64,000 nucleotides of DNA from Salidesulfovibrio brasiliensis JCM 12178 (GCF_001311825.1 NZ_BBCB01000001.1:124001-188000); one strand, 5' to 3'; shown: positions 36,454 to 45,453, counted from the first letter of the stretch. Made by a program: numbers and translations. The notes: generated from the sequence alone by a model not told the origin.

Positions 36454-37722
36454 CTATTTGTTGAAGAGCTTGCGCCACTCGTCGAGAAAAAGCATTGCCG
36501 TATCGAGTCCCGAAAGTTCGCCCTGTCTTGAGCGGATGGCCCAGACCACGTCCTCGAACGCCGCGTCTTCAGGTAGTGAAAGCTGGGCCAACATGTTTTT
36601 CAGCTCGCCCTTGAGTTCCTCGGGGAAGCCCTCAGGGTACAACTCGCCCCGGTCGCGTTGCGGCGGCCAAGCATCAAGACGTTCGGCCACAAAGTCAAGC
36701 AGCGTCTGCATCCGGGCCACGTAGGTGTGTTCTTTCAGCACCCTCGCCTGCCCGCGCTTGGCCGTGGTTATCCGCTTCTCGGGATGAGCCAGATAATACT
36801 CAATCCGCTCCCGCAGCTCTTCCATGGAGTCAAAAATAGCCAGCTCATCCGGTTCGAAGGCTTCCGGCATGAGCGTACGCCTGTCCACGAGCTGGAACGC
36901 GCCGCACGCGGCAACCTCAAAGGTGCGGGGGTTGATGAAATCGCCATGAGTAACAAGGTTGTCGGCCTGAATCGACGAATGCAGGTTCAGGTTGACCGTG
37001 CTCGCATTGAAAATCTTGACGCATTCCTCGGGCGTGACGCGCCTGCCCGCCATCTGGACATACGGCTCCAGAACATGGTCCCCTTCCCACTCGGTTCCCC
37101 ATATCTTGAAGCCGGGACGGATAAGCTCCCGAAACGCCATGCGACGGTTCGGATATCCGGCCCCCATGAAAGAGACGTCGGCCCCGAATTTGCGCTTGTC
37201 TGTCAAGGAAAGTGCAAGCGGCTTGTGAAATGTAGGGTGTGCGGCCAGCGGCAGGTATAATGCGTTGTTCTGGCCTATGGCTTCCAGCCCCTCGAAGATG
37301 CCTTCCTTCTGGATGACTGCAAAGACGTCATAGTGAGGAGCAAAAGCCTTCCAGTAGGTAAACAGCCGGTAGTCCTCCACAAACCACATGGCCGTAGCCA
37401 CTCCGTCACGGCGCAACCGCTTGAGCGCCTGAATGGTCAGCGGGGCCTGCGCCATGGAAAGCACAAGGTCGGGCTCAAAGGTCTCTACCTTGGCGAGAAC
37501 TGCTTGTGATACCACCTGAAGGTAGGAGTTCTCCAGATAGTCCAGTCTGTCCGCCGTTACCTTGAGCTGCTCCAGCGCCTTGTATGACGAGTGAAAATCC
37601 GGAGCCTCGAATACCTCCACGAGATGGCCGGACTCCCTGAGCGCATCGGCGCAGAACCGCCCGACCGGAAGTGAGCCGCCATACATGGGGAGAACGACGA
37701 GAATGCGTAACTGCCTGTTCAT
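36454..37722 (-). CDS. CgeB-like glycosyltransferase family protein
   Basis: The 422-residue product (start MNRQLRILVV) has a GT-B layout: an N-terminal Rossmann part with VLPMYGGSLPVGRFCADAL, then FGADVSFMGAGYPNRR and a C-terminal NLHSSI, FINPRTFEVAACGAFQL, typical of the CgeB/DUF3880-like glycosyltransferases. Such enzymes glycosylate spores, flagellin or cell-surface glycans; the acceptor is not evident. It is followed by pnuC and preceded by a GT9 gene 75 bp upstream on the same strand. Confidence 0.8.
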   Translation of the reverse strand: MNRQLRILVVLPMYGGSLPVGRFCADALRESGHLVEVFEAPDFHSSYKALEQLKVTADRLDYLENSYLQVVSQAVLAKVETFEPDLVLSMAQAPLTIQALKRLRRDGVATAMWFVEDYRLFTYWKAFAPHYDVFAVIQKEGIFEGLEAIGQNNALYLPLAAHPTFHKPLALSLTDKRKFGADVSFMGAGYPNRRMAFRELIRPGFKIWGTEWEGDHVLEPYVQMAGRRVTPEECVKIFNASTVNLNLHSSIQADNLVTHGDFINPRTFEVAACGAFQLVDRRTLMPEAFEPDELAIFDSMEELRERIEYYLAHPEKRITTAKRGQARVLKEHTYVARMQTLLDFVAERLDAWPPQRDRGELYPEGFPEELKGELKNMLAQLSLPEDAAFEDVVWAIRSRQGELSGLDTAMLFLDEWRKLFNK

Positions 37723-37797
37723 ACTATCCTCTAGAATCTGTTCCAATAACCGGATTAATCAATTAGAGATTTTCTAGAAAAAATCTAATGCTTTGAT

Positions 37798-39024
37798 TTA
37801 TTGATCGAAAATCCACTGCTTGTCTCGATATAACTTGTTCGCCCATAAGTCTTGGTCGGCTCCTGCAGAAGCATCTGAAAGCCCCAGATGCGAGGCCAGA
37901 AAAGCGCGAAACTCTTTCCTCTGCTGTGCTTCGGCGTCCGGTCCGGCAGCAGCCTTGAATGTCAGGCCCAACTCATCGAAGGCTGTCTCAAAAACAGTCA
38001 GCCCATCGGGAAGGAAACCATGTTTTCCTGTTGCAATAGTGCGAACAAATGAGGGGTCACTGAAGGGTTCCAGACATTTTACCGCATGATGGCACTCGGC
38101 GACTTCAAGGCACGGCAGGCAGTCCTGCACGGCCTGATATACGGTATGCCCGAGCCCGTAAGGCCCTGTCTCGAAACACCACGCCGACGAGAGGAAAAAC
38201 GCATGAACCGGCACCCCGAAGTGTGCGGCCAAATGCATGGTGCCGGTATCGGGCGTCATGAGCATGTCCAGAGAGGACACTACCTCGCACAGCTCTCCCC
38301 ACCCGGTCTTACCGGCCAGATTGACCGTACGTTCCCGAAGCGAGGATGGCATCCGGTCCAGAACGTCCTCCCCTGCAGCAGCTTCGGCGCCGCTGCCGAG
38401 CAGCGACACAGGCCCCCGGTGTTTCGCGGCAAACACGCCTGCAATTCTGGCGATGTGTTCTGCGGGAAGCGAGCGGCGGGATTCTCGTCCGGCAAGGACG
38501 ATGCCTACCCCTCCGCCCTTTGGTGAAGCATCCGGGTTGACGGCTTCGGGCGGACAAAGCGGCTGGGCATACGCACCCCAGAAGTCGACGATGTTGATGC
38601 CGAGTCTGCGGTTGCCGGTCCAGCGCATGGCCATGGCGGCCCATTCGGACGGCTTCTCCTGTCCGTCGATCCAGCGGTGTCCGTGAACGCGGTCAGAATC
38701 GAAAAGGGCTGCGATACGGTAATTGAGAGGCGAAAAGTTCAGGTTGTAGACATCGTCAAAGTCAATGGAGCGTAGGTGCTCGAAGACGCGGCGGTTATCC
38801 ACCAGCATTGTCCGAACCGCTTCGGCACCGGAAAGACCGGTCCCGTGGGCTGTGATGGAATGAACCACCGCTTCGGGATAGATGATTTGTGCAAGTGACT
38901 TCAGGGAGTTGTCAACGAGTAGATGGACTTCCCCCCCACTCGACAGCAAAAGCGAGGTTATGAGTCGCTTGGTCTGGACAAGGTCGCCGAAACGGGCGAT
39001 CTGGATTATGAGGGAATGCTTCAT
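37798..39024 (-). CDS. Glycosyltransferase family 9 (heptosyltransferase-like)
   Basis: The 408-residue product from ATG 39024, with GGAGA upstream, starts LIIQIARFGDLVQTKRLI, typical of GT9, and contains GIVLAGRESRRSLP and LLMTPDTGTMHLAAHFGVPVHAFF-type sequence (the nucleotide-sugar site, here beginning MLMTPDTG). GT9 enzymes transfer ADP-heptose or related sugars to the lipopolysaccharide core; some work on flagellin-like or maturation targets. A CHHAVKC cluster in the C-terminal half is unusual for heptosyltransferases. It is divergent from the precorrin dehydrogenase gene. Confidence 0.85.
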   Translation of the reverse strand: MKHSLIIQIARFGDLVQTKRLITSLLLSSGGEVHLLVDNSLKSLAQIIYPEAVVHSITAHGTGLSGAEAVRTMLVDNRRVFEHLRSIDFDDVYNLNFSPLNYRIAALFDSDRVHGHRWIDGQEKPSEWAAMAMRWTGNRRLGINIVDFWGAYAQPLCPPEAVNPDASPKGGGVGIVLAGRESRRSLPAEHIARIAGVFAAKHRGPVSLLGSGAEAAAGEDVLDRMPSSLRERTVNLAGKTGWGELCEVVSSLDMLMTPDTGTMHLAAHFGVPVHAFFLSSAWCFETGPYGLGHTVYQAVQDCLPCLEVAECHHAVKCLEPFSDPSFVRTIATGKHGFLPDGLTVFETAFDELGLTFKAAAGPDAEAQQRKEFRAFLASHLGLSDASAGADQDLWANKLYRDKQWIFDQ

Positions 39025-39126
39025 TACCGTCTCCAGCATCAACTTGTACCCGCAACCTGCGGTCATGGCAAGAAATCCTCCATCCGGCATTTTACATCCG
39101 GGCCTTCCATGGTGTATTGAAATCCG

Positions 39127-39804
39127 ATGCATGAGTATCCGGTCTTTCTCAACCTCATCGGCAAGCGCTGCCTCGTGGTAGGCACGGGCGGCGTGGGACG
39201 TCGCAAGGCCGCCTCCCTGCTTGACGCGGGAGCCGAAGAAGTACTCATGCTTGATGCGTCCGCGCCTGACGAGGCTGTGCTGGAACTGGCGGGGCAGCCG
39301 CACGCCCTGTTTGAGCAGCGTTTCTTTGACAAGAGCGATCTGGACGGGCGGTTTCTGGTCTTTGCATGCACCAGTAGCCCGTCGGTCAACGAAGAGATTG
39401 CCAGGCTTTGCCGGGAGCGGAGAATTCTCTGCAATATCGCGGACAAGCCGGATATGGCAGACTTCATCGTTCCGGCCTCGTTCTGCCGGGGGGACCTGCG
39501 GGTGGCGGTGTCCACCTGCGGCGGCAGTCCTGCCCTGTCCCGGCACATTCGCCGGGAGCTTGAAGAATTTTTCGGCGAGGAGTATGCCATGCTTCTCGAA
39601 ATCATGCGCCGCCTGCGGCCCATGGTACTGTCCCTGAACAGGGAAACCGCCTGGAACACTACGGTGTTTCGGGAACTGACAACCTCGGGCCTGCTTGACG
39701 CGCTCCGCGTCCGCGACCTTGACAAGGTTCGGCAAATCCTTGAGGAAGTCCTACCCGCACCGTTGCGGGACAACATTCCGGAGTTACTGGATGGGCTTGT
39801 TTGA
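39127..39804 (+). CDS. Precorrin-2 dehydrogenase / sirohydrochlorin ferrochelatase-like (CysG N-terminal, Met8 type)
   Basis: The 225-residue product shows YPVFLNLIGKRCLVVGTGGVGRRKA (NAD-binding glycine motif ~17-29), CNIADKPDMADFIVPAS and STCGGSPALSRHIRRELE, the CysG-N/Met8 family signature. It oxidises precorrin-2 to sirohydrochlorin. The downstream genes encode a CcsA/HemX protein and HemA. In Desulfovibrio heme is made from siroheme (Ahb pathway), so the gene may serve siroheme, heme and cobamide at once. It overlaps the next gene by 14 bp. Confidence 0.92.
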   Translation: MHEYPVFLNLIGKRCLVVGTGGVGRRKAASLLDAGAEEVLMLDASAPDEAVLELAGQPHALFEQRFFDKSDLDGRFLVFACTSSPSVNEEIARLCRERRILCNIADKPDMADFIVPASFCRGDLRVAVSTCGGSPALSRHIRRELEEFFGEEYAMLLEIMRRLRPMVLSLNRETAWNTTVFRELTTSGLLDALRVRDLDKVRQILEEVLPAPLRDNIPELLDGLV

Positions 39805-40603
39805 ACTGATGCAACTGGCCGTCATAGGCCTCTACCTGCTGGCTGCCGTTTTGCACATGACGGTCATTGCCACGGGAAACCACCGGCTGAAAAGCATCGC
39901 CGGAGGTTTCACGCTGGCCGGGTTCGTCGTGCATTCGCTGGACATCGCCCTGTTGGCCTTCAATCAGAGCGAAGCAATAGTCCTCAGCGAAGGCAGTTTC
40001 TACCTCAACATCATCGCCTGGGGCGTGATGGTCGCCTACTTCCTGCTCTGGTGGCGCTACAAGCTCGCGTTTCTGTCCACCACAGCCCTGCCGATGACGC
40101 TCTTTCTTTTCATCGCATCGCTGGCGCTGGGCGGTATGGTGGTCAAGCTGCCGCCACAGTTCACCCTGCTCTTCTTCTGGCTGCATATCGGCACGCTTGT
40201 GCTCGCCCTTGGCCTTTGTGCCATGGGTTTTGGCGCGGGCGTGGCCTTCCTGCATTACAATAGAAAGATCAAGACCAAGGCCGGACTGGCCAGCCTCGGC
40301 AAGGACACGCCATCCCTCTCGCTGTTCGACAAGGTCAACGGCATGGCCGTAGGCGCAGGGTTTCCGCTCTACACTCTCGGCATCGTCTCGTCCTTCATCT
40401 GGTACTGGATCGACCCGAACAAGGTTTTTGTCTGGGATATGGTCAAGGCTTTCTCGGTGGCGGTCTGGGTGGTTTTCGCGTACATCTTCCACCAACGCGT
40501 GGTGCTGAAGTGGCGGGGAAGAAAACCAGCGGTCGGCGCGGTCGTGGTCTTCTCGCTCATGATCGTCTCCCTTATTCATCACGCAATGACGTTTAAGCCG
40601 TAA
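39791..40603 (+). CDS. CcsA/HemX-type cytochrome c assembly membrane protein
   Basis: The 270-residue protein has about eight membrane segments. It carries the CcsA-like segments FYLNIIAWGVMVAYF and SFIWYWIDPNKVFVWD; the WWD-type motif of true CcsA is only partly present, which fits the HemX branch that precedes hemA in many bacteria. Proposed roles are heme handling or stabilisation of HemA. The start lies inside the precorrin dehydrogenase gene, and hemA follows 3 bp after the stop, so the three genes are translated together. Confidence 0.85.
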   Translation: MGLFELMQLAVIGLYLLAAVLHMTVIATGNHRLKSIAGGFTLAGFVVHSLDIALLAFNQSEAIVLSEGSFYLNIIAWGVMVAYFLLWWRYKLAFLSTTALPMTLFLFIASLALGGMVVKLPPQFTLLFFWLHIGTLVLALGLCAMGFGAGVAFLHYNRKIKTKAGLASLGKDTPSLSLFDKVNGMAVGAGFPLYTLGIVSSFIWYWIDPNKVFVWDMVKAFSVAVWVVFAYIFHQRVVLKWRGRKPAVGAVVVFSLMIVSLIHHAMTFKP

Positions 40604-40606
40604 GCC

Positions 40607-41986
40607 ATGGAAAACAGGATATATCTCATAGGGCTCAATCACCGCACCGCCGGTGTCGAGGTGCGCGAAAAGTACGCCCTGACCAATACGGAGAATTTCG
40701 AGCAGGCCACGCTTGCCAACTGTCCGGTGCGCGAATGTATGGCGCTCTCCACCTGCAACCGGGTGGAGATCACCGTTGTCGCCGCCGAAGGGCTGGCCGA
40801 GCATGAGCTTACGGACGCCATCCTGAGCCACTGGGCCTCCGCGTGCGGCGGCACGGCCGAGGAACTGGTGGAACACGTCTACCGCCATCGCGGGCTTGAC
40901 GCGGTCAAACACATCTTCACCGTGGCCTCCAGCCTCGATTCGATGGTCATGGGCGAACCGCAGATTCTGGGCCAGCTCAAAGACGCCTACCGCGCGTCGC
41001 TGGAGAGTGGAACCGCGGGCGTAGTGGTCAACAGGCTGCTGCACAAGGCTTTTTCCGTTGCCAAACGAGTACGCACTGAAACAGCCATCGCCTCCAGCGC
41101 GGTCTCCATCAGTTATGCGGCCGTGGAGCTGGCAAAACGTATTTTCGGTGAGCTGGATTCCACCCGGGCCATGCTCGTCGGCGCGGGCGAAATGGCCGAA
41201 CTCGCGGCCACGCACCTGCTCAACAATGGCGTGCAGGACATCGTCATCGCCAACCGGACGCTTTCTCGGGCGCAGGAGCTTTCCGAACGCATGGGCGGCA
41301 AACCCATCGCCATGGAGCGCATGTTCGACCATTTGCAAGACGTGGACATCATAATCAGCTCCACAGGCTCGCCCACATCGGTCATCCGGGCCAAGGACGT
41401 CAAGGGCGTGCTCAAGAAGCGCCGCAACAGCCCCATGTTTTTCATCGACATCGCGGTGCCCCGCGACATCGACCCGGACGTGAACACGCTGGACAACGTG
41501 TACCTGTATGACATTGACGACCTCAAGGAAGTCGTGGAGGAGAACACCTCCCGCAGGCAGAGCGAGGCCGTGAAGGCACACTCCATGGTCGAGGGCGAAA
41601 CCGACGCCTTCGGCACCTGGCTCAGCTCGCTGGCCCTCAATCCGACGATTGTGGACCTTGTGGATCGCAGCGAAGATATTGCCAGAAAGGAACTTGCCAA
41701 AACGCTCAAGCGGCTGGGACCGGTTGACGTGGAGACACAGCAGGCACTTGAAACCCTTGTGCTTTCCGTGGGCCGTAAGGTTCTGCACGAGCCCATCTGT
41801 TTCCTGAAGCGCCGCACGCGCGAGGAAGGCGTGGCCGACCGTTTCATCGACATGGCCCGCCGGATGTTCCATCTGGATAACGAGGAAATCCCTGTCAACG
41901 CACACATGAACCGTCGCAAGCCTGACGATTCCTGCTCCTCCGACGACATCGAATCATTCATCGAATCCACCAGAAAGGACCAGTAG
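40607..41986 (+). CDS. hemA: Glutamyl-tRNA reductase
   Basis: First committed enzyme of tetrapyrrole synthesis in the C5 pathway: NADPH-dependent reduction of glutamyl-tRNA to glutamate semialdehyde. The 459-residue product has the nucleophile Cys50 in MALSTCNRVEI, GLNHRTAGVEVREK at the start, GEPQILGQLKDAY, VGAGEMAELAATHL (NADPH site) and FFIDIAVPRDIDPDV. The C-terminal tail after residue 430 is charged and variable. Last of the three tetrapyrrole genes. Confidence 0.96.
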   Translation: MENRIYLIGLNHRTAGVEVREKYALTNTENFEQATLANCPVRECMALSTCNRVEITVVAAEGLAEHELTDAILSHWASACGGTAEELVEHVYRHRGLDAVKHIFTVASSLDSMVMGEPQILGQLKDAYRASLESGTAGVVVNRLLHKAFSVAKRVRTETAIASSAVSISYAAVELAKRIFGELDSTRAMLVGAGEMAELAATHLLNNGVQDIVIANRTLSRAQELSERMGGKPIAMERMFDHLQDVDIIISSTGSPTSVIRAKDVKGVLKKRRNSPMFFIDIAVPRDIDPDVNTLDNVYLYDIDDLKEVVEENTSRRQSEAVKAHSMVEGETDAFGTWLSSLALNPTIVDLVDRSEDIARKELAKTLKRLGPVDVETQQALETLVLSVGRKVLHEPICFLKRRTREEGVADRFIDMARRMFHLDNEEIPVNAHMNRRKPDDSCSSDDIESFIESTRKDQ

Positions 41987-41987
41987 C

Positions 41988-42335
41988 ATGCGCAATTACT
42001 ATATTGAAGATATCGTCGACGAAGACATTGACACCTTTGAAGAAAAGCTCACCGCTCTCGAAATGAACGGTCCTATTCAGGGCATTTTCTATCTCCCCCT
42101 GCCCCAAGAGTTGCTGAATGACGAGCAGAAAGAGCATATGGACGACTGCGGTCCCTACTTCCTCTCCCTTGAGACCATTCGCAACGTGGCCGGAAACTCT
42201 CTCAAGATGGAGCTTCTGGTGCGCGCCCACAACAAGATTCGTTGCTCCTGCGTCGCCTACTGCACTCCCGAGCAGCGCAACCACATGCTTGACTACCTCG
42301 ACCAGCTCATCGAGAGTTTCGGTATCAAGGTGTAG
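41988..42335 (+). CDS. Unknown small protein between hemA and tilS
   Basis: The 115-residue acidic product starts MRNYYIEDIVDEDIDTFEEK. It contains CSCVAYC near residue 86 and a closing amphipathic helix. I do not recognise the family. It starts 1 bp past the hemA stop and is followed 2 bp later by tilS, so it is translated within that operon. The CxCxxxC and the lone upstream cysteine (DDCGPY) could bind metal, but this is speculative. Confidence 0.72.
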   Translation: MRNYYIEDIVDEDIDTFEEKLTALEMNGPIQGIFYLPLPQELLNDEQKEHMDDCGPYFLSLETIRNVAGNSLKMELLVRAHNKIRCSCVAYCTPEQRNHMLDYLDQLIESFGIKV

Positions 42336-42337
42336 CC

Positions 42338-43342
42338 ATGCCCCCGCGGATGCCCGCCCGGTTTCGTGATCTGCCGCCCAGATGGGCGCACTTCTGTCTG
42401 GGCGTGGAACGCTTCATGCGTGACGAACTCGGCGTCGACCCGATCGGTGCCGATTTTCTCTGCGCGTACTCCGGCGGCGCGGATTCCACCGCACTGCTGC
42501 TGACGCTGCATTGCCTCTCCTTAAAAAACGGCGGCACGGTAACGGCCGCACATCTCGACCACGGCATACGCCCCGAATCCGGTGCAGAAGTACTGCACTG
42601 CAAAGAGATCTGTGCAAGCATGGGTGTACAGATTGTCAGCAACGCGGTCGACGTATGCCGATTGGCCGAAGCCGAGTCCATGGGGCTGGAAGAAGCCGGA
42701 CGAAAAGCTCGTTACGATTTTCTCAATCAACAAATGAAGGCGTGTGGTGCCGGGTGGATCGCTACGGGCCACCACCTCGGCGATCTGGCGGAGGACGTTG
42801 TGATGCGTCTGATTCGGGGTACAGGCTGGCCCGGCCTCTCCGGAATGGCGGGAATTGATACGGAACGGAGGCTGATTCGTCCGCTGTTGATGACTGAAAA
42901 GGCGGTCCTCGTCGAATTTCTCACCGAGCTAGGTCTCCCGTGGGTTGAGGACGAAAGCAACACCGACACGGGCATGACAAGAAACCGCGTTAGACACTCG
43001 ATCCTCCCGTCATTGCTTGAAGAAAATCCGAATTTTCTTGAATCCGCCGGAAGGCTCTGGCGACTTGGCAGGATTGACGAAGCCTACTGGGATGAGCAGT
43101 CAGGCATCGTCGAGGGCACCCTTTTGCCAAAGGAAACGCTGGAGGGCAGCCACAAGGCTCTTCGGCTTCGGCTCTACAAGGCGCACCTCGATCGGCTGGG
43201 ATCGGGACAGGCGTTGGCCGACACCCTGCTGAAGATGGACGAAGCCTGGCAAAACCGGCGTTATGGGACAATCTTCCAGTATCCCGGCGACAGGACCGGA
43301 AAAATCACTCCCGATGGTGTGGTTTTTGGCTTCAAACATTGA
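42338..43342 (+). CDS. tilS: tRNA(Ile)-lysidine synthetase
   Basis: TilS converts C34 of the CAU-anticodon tRNA-Ile to lysidine, switching decoding from AUG to AUA. The 334-residue product has the PP-loop AYSGGADSTALL (45-50), AHLDHGIRPESGAEV, ARKARYDFL-type EEAGRKARYDFL, ATGHHLGDLAEDVVMRLIRG and RNRVRHSILP. It has only the core and a short C-terminal region, shorter than E. coli TilS (about 430), similar to the compact forms of other bacteria. Confidence 0.93.
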   Translation: MPPRMPARFRDLPPRWAHFCLGVERFMRDELGVDPIGADFLCAYSGGADSTALLLTLHCLSLKNGGTVTAAHLDHGIRPESGAEVLHCKEICASMGVQIVSNAVDVCRLAEAESMGLEEAGRKARYDFLNQQMKACGAGWIATGHHLGDLAEDVVMRLIRGTGWPGLSGMAGIDTERRLIRPLLMTEKAVLVEFLTELGLPWVEDESNTDTGMTRNRVRHSILPSLLEENPNFLESAGRLWRLGRIDEAYWDEQSGIVEGTLLPKETLEGSHKALRLRLYKAHLDRLGSGQALADTLLKMDEAWQNRRYGTIFQYPGDRTGKITPDGVVFGFKH

Positions 43343-43402
43343 CTTCCGGCCTGCGCCGGGGTAAGCCATGTGATCTTTTGCACAATCCTAGGAGGAGCAG
43401 AT

Positions 43403-44071
43403 ATGAACATTCTGATTTTCGGCCCCAACGGCTCCGGCAAAGGCACCCAGGGAACCCTGGCCAAAGACAAGTATGACCTGGACCACATCGAGTCCGGCGC
43501 CATCTTCCGCAAGCACATTGGCGGTGGCACCGAGCTTGGCATGAAGGCCAAGGAATACATCAACAAGGGTGAACTCGTTCCGGACGACATCACCATCCCG
43601 ATGGTTCTCGACGTTCTCCAGAACGCCGGTGAAAACGGCTGGCTCCTCGACGGCTTCCCCCGCTCTCTGGTTCAGGGCCAGAAGCTTTGGGAATCCCTGC
43701 AGAAAGACGGCGTGGCACTCGACTACGTCATCGAAATCAAGCTGCCCCGTGAAATCGCCAAGGCGCGCATCATGGGCCGCCGCCTCTGTGAAAACAACCC
43801 GAACCACCCCAACAACGTCGGCATCCCGGCCATCGCTCCCGATGGCGACAAGTGCCGCGTCTGCGGTGGCGCCCTGTCCGCTCGTGAAGATGACCAGGAC
43901 GAAGAAGCCATCAACAAGCGTCACGACATCTACTACGATGAAGAGACCGGTACCATGGCTGCCTGCAACTTCTACAAGGACATGAAGGACGGCGGCTTCA
44001 AGTACATCGAACTCGACGGTGAACAGTCCATCGACGAAATCAAGAACTACCTGATTTCCCAGCTCGACTAA
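43403..44071 (+). CDS. adk: Adenylate kinase, metal-binding Desulfovibrio type
   Basis: Adk interconverts AMP, ADP and ATP. The 222-residue product starts MNILIFGPNGSGKGTQG (P-loop). DGFPRSLVQG marks the AMP site. The LID carries Cys129-X5-His135-X15-Cys151-X2-Cys154, the exact spacing and numbering reported for Desulfovibrio gigas adenylate kinase, which binds zinc, cobalt or iron. This differs from the four-Cys zinc LID of Gram-positive enzymes and from the metal-free E. coli LID. The start is preceded by GGAGGAG. A terminator follows. Confidence 0.96.
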   Translation: MNILIFGPNGSGKGTQGTLAKDKYDLDHIESGAIFRKHIGGGTELGMKAKEYINKGELVPDDITIPMVLDVLQNAGENGWLLDGFPRSLVQGQKLWESLQKDGVALDYVIEIKLPREIAKARIMGRRLCENNPNHPNNVGIPAIAPDGDKCRVCGGALSAREDDQDEEAINKRHDIYYDEETGTMAACNFYKDMKDGGFKYIELDGEQSIDEIKNYLISQLD

Positions 44072-44093
44072 TCACTACGCGATACGATCCTTC

Positions 44094-44124
44094 AAAGCCC
44101 TCCGGTAACGGGGGGCTTTTTTTA
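44094..44124 (+). terminator. Intrinsic terminator of adk
   Basis: Stem aaagccctccg/cggggggcttt (one T-G pair) with a gtaa loop is followed by a run of T. It lies 23 bp after the stop. Confidence 0.9.
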
Positions 44125-44309
44125 TTGAAAAGTTAATGAACCTGCAAAAAAGGGTTGACCGCGATACCATTCAAAGATATCTCCGATTTAGTGTGGAAAA
44201 ACGGAACTGGGCAAAATGCTTTGAAAGCCAAGCCCTTTTCACGTTTTGTCAGAGTCGGGAGAGCCCGTCTTTGGCAGAGTTATTCATTTTTTGATTCGAG
44301 GTAGATCCC

Positions 44310-44572
44310 TTGTCCAAGAACATTTTTGTAGGCAACCTTGCCTGGTCCGCGTCCGATTCCGATCTTCATGACCTTTTTTCCGAATACGGCGATGTTTCTT
44401 CCGCCCGTGTTATCCAGGACCGCGAAACCGGCCGCTCCCGCGGTTTCGGCTTTGTGGAAATGGAATCCGGCGGCGATGAAGCCATCGAAGCCTGAACGGT
44501 CACAGCTTCCTTGGCCGTGACCTCCGGGTGAACGAGGCCCAGCCTCGTGAACGCCGTCCCCGCCGTTACTAA
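44310..44572 (+). CDS. RRM-type RNA-binding protein, frame-disrupted
   Basis: Single RNA-recognition-motif protein of the short bacterial glycine-poor kind. From the TTG at 44310: [12 protein letters not shown] (RNP2), [18 protein letters not shown] (RNP1), then EAIEA and a stop. The neighbouring frame continues [19 protein letters not shown] and ends in RRPRRY, the usual tail. One added C at the CC near 44479 (GCC CTG AAC) restores 87 residues. The 238-bp leader has a TTGACC box at 44155 and may be structured, as in cold-shock-regulated RNA-binding genes; that is inference. Confidence 0.88.
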
Positions 44573-44591
44573 GCCGGGACTGCAACCCAAC

Positions 44592-44624
44592 AAAAAAGCC
44601 CGCCTTTCGGCGGGCTTTCTTTTT
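44592..44624. terminator. Bidirectional terminator between the RRM gene and the DsbA-like gene
   Basis: Stem gcccgcc/ggcgggc with tttc loop, flanked by an A-run on the left and a T-run on the right, so it acts in both directions for the two converging genes. Confidence 0.92.
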
Positions 44625-44642
44625 TATCACCTATCAAATTAG

Positions 44643-45413
44643 CTAGTTCTCGCAATCGAGACAGACACCCTGCACTTCCTCGACTATTTCGAGGACCTTG
44701 AGGAACTGCGCTTCGGGCACAGCTCCCACCACGCGCACACCATTGACAAAGAACGTCGGCGTTCCGCTGACACCAAAACCGGCACCCTCTTCCGCATCCG
44801 TATGAATCCGATCGATGACGTCAGTATTGTTCATGTCCTTCTTGAGTTGCGCCACGTCCACTCCCAGTTCTTCGGCAATGGAGAATGCGGCCTGATCGCC
44901 GCCCTCGAACACTGCACGCTGGGAATCGAAGAGTCTTTCTCCAAATGCCCAAGCCTTGTCCGGGTCTTGCAAAGCAATGGCCTCGTACATCAAGGCCAAC
45001 TTGTATGAAGCGTCGTTGCGCGGGCTATGCTTGAAAATGACACGAAGCTTGCCCTCGGATTCCTCAACCAGCTTGTTGACCGTCCGCGCTCCTTGTGAGC
45101 AGTACGGGCAAAGGAAATCTGAGTATTCGACAATGGTGATCGGTGCACCTTTGCTGCCGAGAGACGCACGGCCTTCCTCGATCACGGGTTTCACCGGATC
45201 GGCAGCCTGCATGCGCCACTTTTCGGCCTTCTTTGCAAGCTGCTTTTCGCGCGCGCCCTTCTCCACCAGCTCATAAAGCTTGATGGTGTTATCCTCGAGC
45301 GCCTCAATGACGATTTCAGGATTCTCGCGGATTGCATCGCGCACGGCCTGCTTTGAGGCGGTGCAGCCACCAAGCAGGACGACCATCATCGCGACAGAGA
45401 GTATGTATTTCAT
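44643..45413 (-). CDS. DsbA-family thiol oxidoreductase lipoprotein
   Basis: The 256-residue product has a lipobox VLLGGC (Cys17), a ~65-residue helical linker, then a thioredoxin-fold domain with active site CPYC (102-105) in YSDFLCPYCSQGA and a cis-proline in GVSGTPTFFVNG. This fits BdbD/DsbA-like oxidoreductases anchored to the membrane. It ends with a second pair CLDC, which is not part of the usual domain and may be a resolving or metal site. The gene lies downstream of the PEP synthase terminator, so it needs its own promoter. Confidence 0.88.
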   Translation of the reverse strand: MKYILSVAMMVVLLGGCTASKQAVRDAIRENPEIVIEALEDNTIKLYELVEKGAREKQLAKKAEKWRMQAADPVKPVIEEGRASLGSKGAPITIVEYSDFLCPYCSQGARTVNKLVEESEGKLRVIFKHSPRNDASYKLALMYEAIALQDPDKAWAFGERLFDSQRAVFEGGDQAAFSIAEELGVDVAQLKKDMNNTDVIDRIHTDAEEGAGFGVSGTPTFFVNGVRVVGAVPEAQFLKVLEIVEEVQGVCLDCEN

Positions 45414-45423
45414 TAGATTGCTC

Positions 45424-45453
45424 CAAAAAAAGGCGGCCCCAACCGGGGCCGCT
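45424..45453 (-). terminator. Intrinsic terminator of the PEP synthase gene
   Basis: An all-GC 8-bp stem (gcggcccc/ggggccgc) with a 4-nt loop is followed on the minus strand by TTTTTTT, 17 bp past the stop. Confidence 0.92.

Noticed and set aside
37747-37797. Terminator between the two minus-strand glycosyltransferase genes
   Set aside because: The A/T-rich imperfect repeat (agattttctagaaaaaatct) lacks a GC-rich stem.
39659-41905. Minus-strand open frame opposite the precorrin dehydrogenase, hemX and hemA genes
   Set aside because: It spans three recognised genes on the other strand and shows His/Asp-rich low-complexity typical of antisense translation.
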